From Arthrobacter sp. Leaf141 (lineage in GTDB: Bacteria; Actinomycetota; Actinomycetes; Actinomycetales; Micrococcaceae): DNA of 64,000 bases. The stretch is taken from contig NZ_LMOL01000016.1 in the NCBI RefSeq assembly GCF_001424565.1, positions 222,523-286,522 on the forward strand, given 5' to 3'. This document shows positions 27,226 to 36,008 of this stretch, piece after piece. Below the pieces are notes generated by a model, which was given only the letters and a program-made list of their open reading frames with translations, was not told the DNA's origin and made no database searches. The number at the start of each line of letters is the position of its first letter. Positions within the stretch are counted from its first letter, which is position 1. The position numbers were made by a program, and so were the translations under genes.

Positions 27226-28847
27226 CGTGCGGCCTCGCAGGTAACGGTGGGACTTGGCGTGGGTGTGGGGCTGCCCGGCGCCGGCGTGGCTGGAGCCGTC
27301 GCCGTTCCTGTGGGGGCGGGGGTGGGCGACGCGGTCTGGGTGGGGGCGGCCGAAGCCGTCACGCAGTCCTCCTCGGGTGAGGGGGAGCCGGTCAGTTCAA
27401 GGTTTTTTACGATCCGCTGCGCGTCGTAGAGGTCGTTGGCGGGCACTGTCTGGCGGACGCGCTGCTGGGAGAACTGCGGCAGGGAGTCCATCCGGATGTC
27501 AGTGACGGCCTCCAGCGTGGACAGCTGGATGGGGCCCAGGCGCTGCGAAACGCCATTGTAGATAGCCACGCGCGAGTCGAATTCGCCCACGTAGTAGCGG
27601 GTCTGGGTCCAGGCGTAGCCCAGCCACAGGCCGGCGGTGAGGAACACCAGTACGGCTGCAGCGATGGACCAGGTGATCCACCGGCGGGTCTTCAGCGGGA
27701 CCGGGACGTCATCGGCGTCGCTGCCTTGCCCCTCTGCCTTGTGGGTCAGCAGGGTTGCCGCCCGGCGGGCGACAGTACGGCCCGCGATGGTGGGGATTGA
27801 ACCTGATTCGGCGGCCAGCGCCGCAGAGCCCACCAATTCGTGGGGGCGGGACGAGAGTTCCTCGCGCAGCACCTCCGCCGACAGGTGTTCGCCCAGGTGG
27901 GGGTCGGTGGCACCGGAATCCGGCGGGTGCCCGGCAGCAGTGCCGGCAGCGTCGGGTGTTGCCGGTTCGGTCTCTGGACCGGCCGCGGCCGGACTGGACG
28001 CCGGTTCCTTGGCGGCAGGGGCGGACCCGGCCGGCTGCTGCTGGATCACTTCCACGGCGGCCGTGTGGACGTCGTCGGGCGTTTCCTCCACGATGTCCAC
28101 CACCACCACGGTGACGTTGTCCGGGGAACCTGCCTCCAGGGTGAGGTCCACCAGGATCCCGGCGCACTCGTGGAGGTCCTTCGTCTCGCGGACAGTCCTC
28201 TCCACGGCATGCCCGGCAACATAGTTCAGGCCATCGGAGCACAGCAGCCAGCGGTCGCCCGGCAGGACATCCAGGGTGTCCAGGTCAAGTTCGGGACTGG
28301 CATCCACATCGCCCAGCACACGCATCAGAACGTTTTTATGCGGGTGGGTTTCGGCTTCTTCGGGCCGCAGCCTGCCTTCGTCAATGAGCCGCTGGACGAA
28401 GGTGTGGTCAACGCTGACCTGCTCGAATGTCCCGGCCCGCAGGCGGTACGCGCGGGAGTCCCCGATATGGGCGAAGTGCAGCCGGCCGCCGGCCAGCAGG
28501 AGGGCCGTGACGGTGGTGCCCATTCCCGCGAGTTTGGGATTGATGTGCACCAGTTCGGAAAGCAGTGAATTGGCGGTCTGGATTTCATCGGCCAGGATGG
28601 TGCCGGCGTCATCGTTGTAGTCTGCGCGGTCCAGGTGGATCATGTCCAGGACAGTGGCGGCGGAGGCGACGTCGCCGCCGGCGTGCCCGCCCATGCCGTC
28701 CGCCACCACGGCCAGATGCCGGCCGGCGTAAGCGGAATCGTCATTCTTGGAGCGGATCCGGCCCACGTCGGACTGCGCCGCGAAGCGCATGATGAGGGGC
28801 CGCTGCGCGGGCAGGTGCCCGGTGGCGGGGTTTTCGGGAGCAGCCAC
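27222..28847 (-). CDS. pstP: PP2C-type Ser/Thr protein phosphatase PstP
   Basis: PstP dephosphorylates PknA/PknB and their substrates. The 541-residue protein has a PP2C domain (about 20-260) with the metal-binding DGMGGHAGGD, GDSRAYRLRAG, DGLNYVAG and GSPDNVTVVVVD motifs. A long Ala/Pro/Glu-rich juxtamembrane region follows, then one transmembrane helix (about 395-415), and an extracytoplasmic tail with a short domain and Pro/Thr repeats. It lies between fhaB and rodA with an ATGA overlap. Confidence 0.95.
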   Translation of the reverse strand: MAAPENPATGHLPAQRPLIMRFAAQSDVGRIRSKNDDSAYAGRHLAVVADGMGGHAGGDVASAATVLDMIHLDRADYNDDAGTILADEIQTANSLLSELVHINPKLAGMGTTVTALLLAGGRLHFAHIGDSRAYRLRAGTFEQVSVDHTFVQRLIDEGRLRPEEAETHPHKNVLMRVLGDVDASPELDLDTLDVLPGDRWLLCSDGLNYVAGHAVERTVRETKDLHECAGILVDLTLEAGSPDNVTVVVVDIVEETPDDVHTAAVEVIQQQPAGSAPAAKEPASSPAAAGPETEPATPDAAGTAAGHPPDSGATDPHLGEHLSAEVLREELSSRPHELVGSAALAAESGSIPTIAGRTVARRAATLLTHKAEGQGSDADDVPVPLKTRRWITWSIAAAVLVFLTAGLWLGYAWTQTRYYVGEFDSRVAIYNGVSQRLGPIQLSTLEAVTDIRMDSLPQFSQQRVRQTVPANDLYDAQRIVKNLELTGSPSPEEDCVTASAAPTQTASPTPAPTGTATAPATPAPGSPTPTPSPTVTCEAAR

Positions 28848-28849
28848 GG

Positions 28850-29341
28850 CTACGGCCTCAATTCGATGACCGTCTTGCCGATTCTCACGGGAACGCCTGG
28901 TTCAACGGGCAGCGCCCGGGTGAGTTGCTGGTCTGCCAGGTAGGTTCCGTTGGTGGAACCCAGGTCCTCGATGAACCAGCGGCTGCCCTGCGGGAACAGG
29001 CGCGCGTGGCGGCCGGAAGCGTAATCGTCCTCAAGCACCAGGGTGGCTTCCTGGGCGCGGCCCAGCAGGATGGGGCTCGCAGCCAGCGGAATGGTAGTGC
29101 CCTTCAATGGCCCTTCGACCACCACCAACTGGTGGGCCTGCAGCTTGACGGGCTGCGGGGGAGCCTCGGCAAGTTCGGGGTTGCGGCGGACCTCGCGGGC
29201 GGTGGGGGCGCCGGAAGCGGCTTTCCGTCCCACCATAAGGTCCCGGCGCATGGCCGAGACAATGCTGAAGATCAGGACCCACAGCAGCAGCAGGAAGCCG
29301 AACCGCAGCACTGTGATGGTGAGATCGCTCATGTCATTCAT
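28850..29341 (-). CDS. fhaB: FHA-domain protein FhaB (FipA-type)
   Basis: This 163-residue protein has an N-terminal transmembrane helix (about 8-28) and a C-terminal FHA domain (about 80-160) with LGRAQEATLVLEDDYASGRHARLF and the STNGTYLADQ motif, which binds phosphothreonine. It is a likely target of the kinases and may link them to division proteins. Its first ATG overlaps the fhaA stop (ATGA); another ATG at 29332 is possible. Confidence 0.93.
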   Translation of the reverse strand: MNDMSDLTITVLRFGFLLLLWVLIFSIVSAMRRDLMVGRKAASGAPTAREVRRNPELAEAPPQPVKLQAHQLVVVEGPLKGTTIPLAASPILLGRAQEATLVLEDDYASGRHARLFPQGSRWFIEDLGSTNGTYLADQQLTRALPVEPGVPVRIGKTVIELRP

Positions 29342-30081
29342 GCGGAACCACCGGGTCCGGCGGGAAGCAGGCGGAAGATGATCTTTGTCCGTCCCATCGT
29401 GATGGTGGAGCCGTCTGTGAGTTCGGTGCTGCCGGCCACGCGCTGCCCGTTGACGTAGCTGCCGTTGGTGGAACCCATGTCCACGGCGCTGGTCACGCCG
29501 TTGGTGGTGCGGATCTCCAGGTGCCGGCGTGAAACGCCGGTGTCCTCCACCAGGATGTCTGCCTCGGAGGACCTGCCCAGCACGATGGACGGCGCGTTCA
29601 ATGAGTACCTTTGCCCGTCAATGTCCAGCACGGGCTGCAGGCGCACGGGCTGGCGGCTGGGGGCGGCCGGCACGTTGGGGCGTGCCGGTGCGGCGGCCGC
29701 GGCCCCGTTCTGCTTTTCCGTGGCCGAAGCAATTTCGAAGTCCCCGGCGCGGAGTTCCGCGTCCCGGCGGAAGGAGATCCGGACCGGGCCCTGCAGGGTG
29801 TAACCCTGGCTGCGGACGTGGTTGATCACCACGTCACAGAGTTCTTCGGCCAGCGGGGTACCCCATTCCTGGGCCCGGGCAAAGTCCTCGTTGCTCAACT
29901 CAACGTCGAAAACGTTGGGAGCCAGCGTCCGGCCGGCCGAAACCGTCAGCGCCTTGTTGTCGAGTTCGCGGCGGAGCCTGCTGGCGATCTCCACGGGCTC
30001 AACCTGTGCTTTGGAGCCGGTGGAGAAGACGCCCCGGACGGCTTTTTCGATGCCGCGTTCCACTTTATCCAGCAGACCCAT
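29338..30081 (-). CDS. fhaA: FHA-domain protein FhaA
   Basis: FhaA is a kinase-regulated scaffold; the mycobacterial protein binds the pseudokinase MviN and MurJ-type flippase. The 247-residue product has the N-terminal DUF3662 domain (MGLLDKVERGIEKAVRGVF to about 130), an Ala/Pro linker, and a C-terminal FHA domain with GRSSEADILVEDTGVSRRHLEI and GSTNGSYVNG. It heads the minus-strand fhaA-fhaB-pstP-rodA-pbpA-pknA-pknB unit, whose genes mostly overlap by 4 bases, so the group is one transcript. Confidence 0.95.
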   Translation of the reverse strand: MGLLDKVERGIEKAVRGVFSTGSKAQVEPVEIASRLRRELDNKALTVSAGRTLAPNVFDVELSNEDFARAQEWGTPLAEELCDVVINHVRSQGYTLQGPVRISFRRDAELRAGDFEIASATEKQNGAAAAAPARPNVPAAPSRQPVRLQPVLDIDGQRYSLNAPSIVLGRSSEADILVEDTGVSRRHLEIRTTNGVTSAVDMGSTNGSYVNGQRVAGSTELTDGSTITMGRTKIIFRLLPAGPGGSA

Positions 30082-30456
30082 AGGTCCTTCTCCTTTCCCC
30101 CCGGCTGCGGGGCAATAGTCCTTGGCAGGAACGCCGCGTGACGGTCCGTCACCAGGCGTTGTGACTGCGCGCGGCAGTCACGTCCAGAACCGATACTACT
30201 GGGCAGGGCTGGGAATGACCTTAATCCGCAACGGCCGGGCGGGCGTAAAAGTTCAGCCACCGGACGCTGCCGTGGGGCTCCTGGGGGGCTGTGGAAAGGC
30301 TATTTCGGCCCGTGTTCCGGGGGTTTTGGCGCGGCTGATGGAGGGGCCGCCAGGCTCAATTGGTATTTTCCGGCATATGTCCGTTATGCTTGATCTCGCT
30401 GCTTTCGCAGGTCCGCATAACCGGGAAACCGGGAGCGGAAATGGGAAAGAAGTTGC
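30082..30456. promoter_or_regulatory. Divergent region between fhaA and tRNA-Leu
   Basis: This 375-base gap should hold the promoter of the fhaA-pknB unit on the minus strand and that of the tRNA on the plus strand. A weak TTGGTA at 30360-30365 with TATGCT at 30385-30390 could serve the tRNA, but the spacing (19) is poor. I see no repeat, operator or gene in it. Confidence 0.4.
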
Positions 30457-30539
30457 GCGCGAGTGGCGGAACGGCAGACGCGCTGGCTTCAGGTGCCAGT
30501 GTCCGAAAGGGCGTGGGGGTTCAAATCCCCCCTCGCGCA
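30457..30539 (+). tRNA. tRNA-Leu (anticodon CAG)
   Basis: An 83-base class II tRNA. The acceptor GCGCGAG pairs with CTCGCGC, the anticodon stem CTGGC/GCCAG encloses TTCAGGT giving anticodon CAG, a variable arm follows, and the T arm GGGGG-TTCAAAT-CCCCC is perfect. CCA is not encoded. A terminator follows. Confidence 0.96.
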
Positions 30540-30546
30540 CGCAAAT

Positions 30547-30586
30547 GGATGGGCCCCGGTCTTAGGATCGGGGCCCATCCTGTTTT
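30547..30586 (+). terminator. Terminator after tRNA-Leu
   Basis: A 12-base perfect stem GGATGGGCCCCG/CGGGGCCCATCC with a 10-base loop, followed by TGTTTT. It also faces the end of the minus-strand GntR gene. Confidence 0.85.
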
Positions 30587-30619
30587 AACTGTTGGCGGCT
30601 GCCTGCTCCGCACGCCACG

Positions 30620-31318
30620 CTACGGACGCGCGGACGCCTGGAACCGGCGTCGTGAGTTGGCAAGGTGGCTGCGCATGGCAGCTGCGGCCGCGGATCCGTC
30701 GCCGTCAGCGATGGCATCGGCAATGGACCGGTGTTCGTGCACCACCTGGTCGAAGTGGTCCCGGGCATAATGTTCGACGCCGGTCATAAGCCGGGTGCGG
30801 GGCATGGCGATCATCGTCTGCCCCAAGGCGGCCAGGCAGTCGGAGTAGTACGGGTTGCCGGATGCGGCGGCCACTGCCCGGTGGAATTCGAAGTCCGCCT
30901 TCATGGCGTGCGCGGGGTGGCCCGTGCTGGCCGTAAATTCTTCCAGGGCGGCCGTGACGGCACGCAACTGGCGGTCGGTGCGGTTGCGGGCGGCCAGGGC
31001 CGCTGCCTCCGATTCCACGCCGAGCCGGAAGTCCAGCAGGTGGAGGCGGTCCTCCGTACTGGCCACGGGCCGCGTCCCCGGCGCTGCCGGGGACGCCTCT
31101 GAGGGCGGGGTGAGGGCAAAGCTGCCCCTGCCCCGTTCAGTTTCCACCAGTCCCTCGGCCTGCAGCCGGGTCAGGGCCGCGCGAACCACCGTACGGCTGA
31201 CGCCGAAATCGCTGATCAGCGTGTTCTCGCTGGGCAGTTTCCCGCCCGGCTGGATGATGCCGTCCACAATCCGGGTGCGGAGGTCGGCGGTGAGGTCCGC
31301 GGTGAGGTTTCGGCTCAT
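30620..31318 (-). CDS. GntR/FadR-type regulator
   Basis: This 232-residue regulator has an N-terminal winged helix (about 1-70, with LPSENTLISDFGVSRTVVRAALTRLQAEGLVETERGRGSF) and a C-terminal FCD effector domain (about 90-225) with the metal-type ligands in DFEFHRAV and VVHEHRSI. The dehydratase gene lies 10 bases upstream of it in the same operon. It likely represses galactarate/talarate catabolism, with the substrate or product as inducer. The palindrome at 32499-32517 is its best candidate operator. Confidence 0.9.
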   Translation of the reverse strand: MSRNLTADLTADLRTRIVDGIIQPGGKLPSENTLISDFGVSRTVVRAALTRLQAEGLVETERGRGSFALTPPSEASPAAPGTRPVASTEDRLHLLDFRLGVESEAAALAARNRTDRQLRAVTAALEEFTASTGHPAHAMKADFEFHRAVAAASGNPYYSDCLAALGQTMIAMPRTRLMTGVEHYARDHFDQVVHEHRSIADAIADGDGSAAAAAMRSHLANSRRRFQASARP

Positions 31319-31328
31319 GGGATCAAGG

Positions 31329-32456
31329 TTACGCGCCGAACTCCACGGAGTCGGTGGTCCAGGCGCGTGCCTGGCCGCTCAGGGTGACGCCCAGTCCCGG
31401 CCGGTCCGGGACGATCATGCGGCCGTTCTTGGTTTCCAGGCGTTCCTCGAAGAGCGGGTCGAGCCAGTCGAAGTGCTCCACCCACGGTTCCCGCGGGTAG
31501 GCCGCCGCCAGGTGCAGGTGGATTTCCATGGCGAAGTGGGGTGCCAGGCCAAGGCCGCGTTCGTCGGCCAGGGCCGCGAGGCGGAGGAATTGGGTGATGC
31601 CGCCCACCCGTGGGGCGTCCGGCTGGATGATGTCGCAGCTGTTGGCGTTGATGAGGCCCTTGTGTTCGGCCACGGAGGCCAGCATTTCGCCGGTGGCGAT
31701 GGGTGTGTCCAGGACGTGGGCCAGGTGCGCGTGTCCCTCGAAGTCGTAGGCGTCCAGGGGCTCCTCGATCCAGATGAGGTTGTACTGCTCCAGCTGCCGG
31801 CCCATCCGCAGTGCCGTGGCACGGTCCCACTGCTGGTTGGCATCCACCATCAGCGGCACGTCCCAGCCGATGTGCTCCCGGACGCCCGCCACTCGGCGCA
31901 GGTCTTCCGAGGAGTCCGGCAGGCCAACCTTGATCTTGATGCCGCCGATGCCTTCCGCCAGGAGTTGGGTGGCACGGGCCTTGACCTCGTCCAGGCTTGC
32001 GTTCAGGAATCCGCCCGAAGTGTTGTAGGTCTGGACGGAATCGCGGTAGGCACCCAGGAGCTTGGCCAGCGGCAGCCCGGCCCGCTTTGCTTTCAGGTCA
32101 TACAGGGCGATGTCGATGGCCGCGAGGGCCTGGGTGGCCACCCCGGAGCGGCCAACGGAGGCGCCGGCCCAGAGGAGCTTGGTGTAGATCCGGCCGATGT
32201 CGTTGGGGTCTTCCCCGATGATGCCTTCCGCCACTTCCTTGGCGTGCGCGTACTGCGCCGGGCCGCCTGCCCGTTTGGAGTAACTGAAACCCAGTCCGGC
32301 GTGGCCCTGTTCCGTGGTGATCTCGGCAAACAGGAACACCACCTCGGTCATGGGCTTCTGCCGCCCGGTGAAGACCTTTGCGTCGCTGATGGGGACGCTG
32401 AGCGGCAGCGTGGCGGTGGACAGCTTGACGTGGCGGATGAGATCGACGGGACTCAT
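31329..32456 (-). CDS. L-talarate/galactarate dehydratase (enolase superfamily)
   Basis: An enolase-superfamily acid-sugar dehydratase of 375 residues. Catalytic features visible are KIKVG (the Lys pair), metal ligands in MVDANQQWD, WIEEPLDAYD and ATGEMLAS, and the His in LAPHFAMEIHLHL. From memory, long stretches resemble Salmonella L-talarate/galactarate dehydratase, such as DAPRVGGIT and YPREPWVEHF. The product would be 5-keto-4-deoxy-glucarate. ATG 32456 follows AGGAG, so it is preferred to an earlier in-frame start. The GntR gene follows; an aldolase or transporter is not nearby. Confidence 0.9.
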   Translation of the reverse strand: MSPVDLIRHVKLSTATLPLSVPISDAKVFTGRQKPMTEVVFLFAEITTEQGHAGLGFSYSKRAGGPAQYAHAKEVAEGIIGEDPNDIGRIYTKLLWAGASVGRSGVATQALAAIDIALYDLKAKRAGLPLAKLLGAYRDSVQTYNTSGGFLNASLDEVKARATQLLAEGIGGIKIKVGLPDSSEDLRRVAGVREHIGWDVPLMVDANQQWDRATALRMGRQLEQYNLIWIEEPLDAYDFEGHAHLAHVLDTPIATGEMLASVAEHKGLINANSCDIIQPDAPRVGGITQFLRLAALADERGLGLAPHFAMEIHLHLAAAYPREPWVEHFDWLDPLFEERLETKNGRMIVPDRPGLGVTLSGQARAWTTDSVEFGA

Positions 32457-32498
32457 GGGTTCTCCTAGGTGGCGGGGCATCTTTGCCTACACTTAGGA

Positions 32499-32517
32499 TA
32501 CAAGTTTAAAACTTGTA
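32499..32517. promoter_or_regulatory. Palindromic operator before the dehydratase
   Basis: TACAAGTTT and AAACTTGTA form perfect 9-base arms around a single A, 43 bases before the dehydratase ATG. It fits a GntR/FadR-type half-site symmetry and is probably the binding site of the GntR regulator at 30620-31318. Confidence 0.55.
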
Positions 32518-32526
32518 CTACAAGAC

Positions 32527-33219
32527 TTACCTGTTCCGGAGGGCGTCGAAGCCTGTGATCAGGGCTTCCAGGCCCAAGCTGAAGGCCACGTCGGCCGGCC
32601 GCGGGTGCTGCTCGGCTGCCAGCCGGTCGACGGCGGACGTAAAGTTGGGAGTCTGCGCGGCGAGGGTGCCGGCGTCGAAAATGTCCGCCGGGGCCGTGAC
32701 ATCGTACGCGGCGCCGAAGACAAACGCCTCCAGGGCGACAATGGCGGAGATGGTTTTCTCCGCGGGGAACCCCGCAGCCCCGAAGCCGGCCGTTACCGCC
32801 TCATACATGGCGAGTGTTTTGGGCGCATTGGCGACGGGCAGCACCGCGATAATGGGGATCAGGGGTGTGTGCTGGGCAAACACCTCGCGGTAGGACCAGG
32901 CCCACCGGCGCACGGCGGCATCCCACGGACCGGCGCCGAAACCCGACACGTCCACCATCTCCACCAGGTGGTCCTCAACAAGGAGCAGCACATCATCCTT
33001 GGAGGACACATGGTTGTAGAGGGCAGACGGCGCCACGTCCAGCGACCGGGCCAGCGCGGCCATGGTCAATCCGTCGTAGCCCTTCCTGCTGATCAGCGCC
33101 AGGGCTGCGACGGTGATGCCCGCCTTGTCCAGTACGGCTGCCGACGGCCTCCCGGCGCGCCTTCTGGCTGCCGGGTCCTTCCCCGCGGATCGTCCCTGTG
33201 TGGCTGATACTGCCGGCAT
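32527..33219 (-). CDS. TetR-family regulator
   Basis: This 230-residue regulator has an N-terminal basic region, then the TetR helix-turn-helix (GYDGLTMAALARSLDVAPSALYNHVSSKDDVLLLV) and a C-terminal all-helical ligand domain of the TetR_C type. ATG 33219 follows AGAAGGGG with suitable spacing; earlier in-frame ATGs lack a good site. It is divergent from putrescine oxidase, with the operator at 33301-33321 between them. Expected: repression of polyamine genes, relieved by a polyamine or agmatine; the ligand is inferred from context. Confidence 0.88.
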   Translation of the reverse strand: MPAVSATQGRSAGKDPAARRRAGRPSAAVLDKAGITVAALALISRKGYDGLTMAALARSLDVAPSALYNHVSSKDDVLLLVEDHLVEMVDVSGFGAGPWDAAVRRWAWSYREVFAQHTPLIPIIAVLPVANAPKTLAMYEAVTAGFGAAGFPAEKTISAIVALEAFVFGAAYDVTAPADIFDAGTLAAQTPNFTSAVDRLAAEQHPRPADVAFSLGLEALITGFDALRNR

Positions 33220-33300
33220 TGCTGCCCCTTCTGTCATGGTCTCCAGCATTATTCCATCCGCGCACTTCCGGTCCCGCCCGGCAGCCGCTATAGTTGATGC

Positions 33301-33321
33301 TAAATGAACGTCATTCATTTA
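33301..33321. promoter_or_regulatory. Putative TetR operator, copy 1
   Basis: TAAATGAA and TTCATTTA arms separated by 5 bases, 38 bases before the putrescine oxidase ATG. The same 8+8 arms and spacing recur at 45182-45202 before agmatine deiminase, so it is probably the operator of the TetR at 32527-33219. Confidence 0.7.
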
Positions 33322-33359
33322 GTGCTCCCCGTCACTTTGCGGGCCGCAGAGAGGACATC

Positions 33360-34736
33360 ATGCTGAACCTGAACCGCGACGTTGCAGTGGTGGGAGCCGG
33401 CCCGTCCGGCCTGACCGCAGCCCGTGAACTGAAGAAGGCCGGTTTCACCGTCGCCGTCATCGAGGCCCGTGACAGGGTGGGTGGCCGCACCTGGACCGAC
33501 ACCATCGACGGGGCCATGCTGGAAATCGGCGGCCAGTGGGTCTCGCCGGACCAGACGGTGCTCCTGGACCTGCTCGCGGAGCTCGGCCTGGAGACCTACT
33601 CCCGCTACCGGGAGGGAAAATCCGTCTATATCGGCGCGGACGGCGCTCCCGTGACCTATACGGGCGACTCCTTTCCCGTGGCGCCGGGCACCGCCGCCGA
33701 AATGGACCGGCTGATTGAACTGCTTGACGGCCTGGCGGAGGAGATCGGTGCCACCGAGCCCTGGGCGCATCCCAAGGCACGCGAACTGGACACCATCTCA
33801 TTCCACCATTGGCTGCGGCAGAATTCCGCTGACGAGGAAGCCTGCAACAACATTGGCCTCTTCATCGCCGGCGGCATGCTGACCAAGCCGGCGCACGCCT
33901 TTTCCGCCCTGCAGGCGGTCCTGATGGCCGCCTCCGCCGGCTCCTTCACGCACCTCACGGATGAGGATTTCATCCTGGACAAGCGTGTGGTGGGCGGCAT
34001 GCAGCAGGTTTCGCAGCTGATGGCCGCAGGCCTGGAGGGTGACGTGGTGCTGGACAGCCCGGTCCGGAGCATTAACTGGACTGCCGACAGTGCGGTGGTT
34101 GTCTCGGAGCGCGCAACAGTGAATGCGAGGTTTGTAGTCATGGCGGTTCCGCCGAACCTCTACTCCCGGGTGTCCTTTAACCCGCCGCTGCCCCGCCGCC
34201 AGCACCAGATGCACCAGCACCAGTCGCTGGGCCTGGTCATCAAGGTGCACGCCGTCTACAAAACCCCGTTCTGGCGTGCGGCCGGCCTGTCGGGCACCGG
34301 CTTCGGCGCCGGCGCCCTGGTGCAGGAGGTCTACGACAACACCAACCACGGCGACACCCGCGGCACCCTGGTGGGCTTCATCTCCGACGAGAAAGCCGAC
34401 GCCGTCTTCGAGCTCAGCCCGGCGGACCGCAAAAAGGCCGTCCTGGAATCCATCGCCGCCTTTTTGGGTGACGCTGCCCTGGCGCCGGAGGTGTATTACG
34501 AATCCGACTGGGGCTCTGAGGAGTGGACGCGCGGTGCCTACGCTGCCAGCTATGACCTGGGTGGCCTGCACCGCTATGGCAAGGACCAGCTGGCTCCCGT
34601 GGGGCCCATCCACTGGTCCTCGTCAGACCTGGCCGCCGAGGGGTACCAGCACGTTGACGGGGCCATCAGGATGGGGCGCCGGACGGCACAGCTGATCGCA
34701 GAAAAAGCGAAGGTGCAGGTTGCGGCCGGCTGGTAA
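33360..34736 (+). CDS. puo: Putrescine oxidase (FAD amine oxidase)
   Basis: A flavin amine oxidase of 458 residues that converts putrescine to 4-aminobutanal (closing to pyrroline) with release of ammonia and H2O2. The Rossmann motif is VVGAGPSGLTAAREL, followed by RVGGRTWTDT and GGQWVSPDQT. From memory, several segments are nearly identical to Rhodococcus putrescine oxidase, such as NIGLFIAGGMLTKPAH, RRQHQMHQHQSLGLV, YESDWGSEEWTRGAYAAS and EGYQHVDGA. ATG 33360 follows AGAGAGGA; the frame is open 22 codons further but into the operator. Cytoplasmic, no signal peptide. Confidence 0.93.
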   Translation: MLNLNRDVAVVGAGPSGLTAARELKKAGFTVAVIEARDRVGGRTWTDTIDGAMLEIGGQWVSPDQTVLLDLLAELGLETYSRYREGKSVYIGADGAPVTYTGDSFPVAPGTAAEMDRLIELLDGLAEEIGATEPWAHPKARELDTISFHHWLRQNSADEEACNNIGLFIAGGMLTKPAHAFSALQAVLMAASAGSFTHLTDEDFILDKRVVGGMQQVSQLMAAGLEGDVVLDSPVRSINWTADSAVVVSERATVNARFVVMAVPPNLYSRVSFNPPLPRRQHQMHQHQSLGLVIKVHAVYKTPFWRAAGLSGTGFGAGALVQEVYDNTNHGDTRGTLVGFISDEKADAVFELSPADRKKAVLESIAAFLGDAALAPEVYYESDWGSEEWTRGAYAASYDLGGLHRYGKDQLAPVGPIHWSSSDLAAEGYQHVDGAIRMGRRTAQLIAEKAKVQVAAGW

Positions 34737-34737
34737 A

Positions 34738-34749
34738 TAAGCATGCTTA
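34738..34749. promoter_or_regulatory. TAAGCATGCTTA palindrome, copy 1
   Basis: This perfect 12-base palindrome lies just after the putrescine oxidase stop and 53 bases before the FMN-binding-like gene at 34803. An identical 12-mer precedes the MarR gene at 38416-38427, so it may be a MarR operator. Confidence 0.55.
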
Positions 34750-34802
34750 CCAATAGGCTGGCCGAAGGGGAGCGACCCCGACAGCAGACGAAGAGGTGAG
34801 GC

Positions 34803-35285
34803 ATGACTGACGCACAGAGCATCAGCAAAGTAACCGACATCATCAACGGGTCCCACATCGGGATGTTGACCACCATCAACGGGGAGGGTGCCCTCGTCAG
34901 CCGCCCGCTGGCCGTCCAGGAAGTGCTGGACGACGGCGACATGTGGTTTTTCACGGGCCTGAACACCTCACAGGTAACGCACGTCCGGGCCGACTCCCGC
35001 GTCAACGTCTCGTTCGGAAAAAACACCGAATGGGTGTCTGTGGCAGGGACCGCCGAGGTTGTCACGGACCGCGCCAAAATCCGCGAAATGTGGAACCAGG
35101 CGGTGGAGGCGTGGTTTCCGGACGGCCCGGATACCCCTGAGGTGTGCCTGCTGCGGGTCGATTCCGATTCGGCCGAGTACTGGACCAGCCCGGGAGGCAC
35201 GGCGGCCACTGTCCTGCAGTGGGTCAAGGCCAAAGTCACCAACAGCCGGATGAGCGTTGGCGAGAGCGGCACCGTGGATCTCTGA
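34803..35285 (+). CDS. Pyridoxamine 5'-phosphate oxidase family (general stress 26-like)
   Basis: This 160-residue protein has the split beta-barrel PNPOx-like fold pattern: IGMLTTINGEGALVSRPLA, MWFFTGLNTSQVTHVRADSRVNVSF and GTAEVV. Such proteins bind FMN, F420 or heme; many are stress proteins. The specific function is unknown. It is expressed from its own promoter region, which carries the palindrome at 34738-34749. It converges on the gene at 35345 across a terminator. Confidence 0.85.
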   Translation: MTDAQSISKVTDIINGSHIGMLTTINGEGALVSRPLAVQEVLDDGDMWFFTGLNTSQVTHVRADSRVNVSFGKNTEWVSVAGTAEVVTDRAKIREMWNQAVEAWFPDGPDTPEVCLLRVDSDSAEYWTSPGGTAATVLQWVKAKVTNSRMSVGESGTVDL

Positions 35286-35292
35286 GTCCCCG

Positions 35293-35328
35293 CAAAAGGT
35301 GGAGCAGCGCAGGCTGCTCCACCTTTTG
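35293..35328. terminator. Bidirectional terminator
   Basis: Arms AAAAGGTGGAGCAGC and GCTGCTCCACCTTTT (15 bases, perfect) with a 4-base loop lie between two converging genes. A-run and T-run make it work both ways. Confidence 0.9.
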
Positions 35329-35344
35329 TCGTTTAACCGCCGGT

Positions 35345-35947
35345 TCAGCCGTTCGGGGAAAGAGCGGCGAGGACTGCAGGAAGGAGGACATCGTTCCGGC
35401 CCCAGACGGGGTCCAGGATTTCGACGTACCAGGAGTCGGCCAGCAGTAGGGCCAAAGCATCGTTGGTTTCCTCCGCCCAATCCCGGATCTGGTCCTCGGT
35501 GACGGGGTTTTCGCTGGAACCGAGGACGGTGGCCACATCATCGCCTGCCAGCGTGACGGGAATGGCGGCGTTGCTTGAATCGCCCGGGGCGTGCGCCACG
35601 GTAATGAATTCGCTGCGGGTGGACAGCGCCAGCAGGTCTCCAGCCGCGGCGGGGCTGCAGAACCCGGTAACGTACTGCCGCTGGGCCAGGGCGGCGCCGC
35701 TGATTCCCGGCTGGGATTCCTTCGTGAAAAGGCCGCTGCGGTTCAGGCGGGCGAGTTCCGGGGCGAGTGCGATGGTTTCAGGATCGAAGCCTGCCGCGAA
35801 GTGGCCCGGCTGGTATTTGCTGCCGCCTTCAAGCCACCGGGCCGTTAGCTCGCCAGCCCCGGCCAGGGTGGTGGCCTGGCGCCACACGCCGCGGTCCTCC
35901 AGCAGGCGGCCGAAGCGGTCATGGACTGGCATTTCCTCTGGCTTCAT
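35345..35947 (-). CDS. Conserved protein of unknown function (DUF6919-like)
   Basis: This 200-residue soluble protein has the opening WRQATTLAGAGELTARWLEGG and a pattern that from memory resembles the uncharacterised DUF6919 family of Streptomyces and relatives. No catalytic motif is visible. The C-terminal half is acidic. Another in-frame ATG at 35932 is possible for the start. It may be cytoplasmic. The assignment to that family is uncertain. Confidence 0.6.
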   Translation of the reverse strand: MKPEEMPVHDRFGRLLEDRGVWRQATTLAGAGELTARWLEGGSKYQPGHFAAGFDPETIALAPELARLNRSGLFTKESQPGISGAALAQRQYVTGFCSPAAAGDLLALSTRSEFITVAHAPGDSSNAAIPVTLAGDDVATVLGSSENPVTEDQIRDWAEETNDALALLLADSWYVEILDPVWGRNDVLLPAVLAALSPNG

Positions 35948-36008
35948 CCTTTGGATGCTATCCGCCCTGACGCAGTCTGATCCAGTGGCACCGACACAGC
36001 ACTTAACG

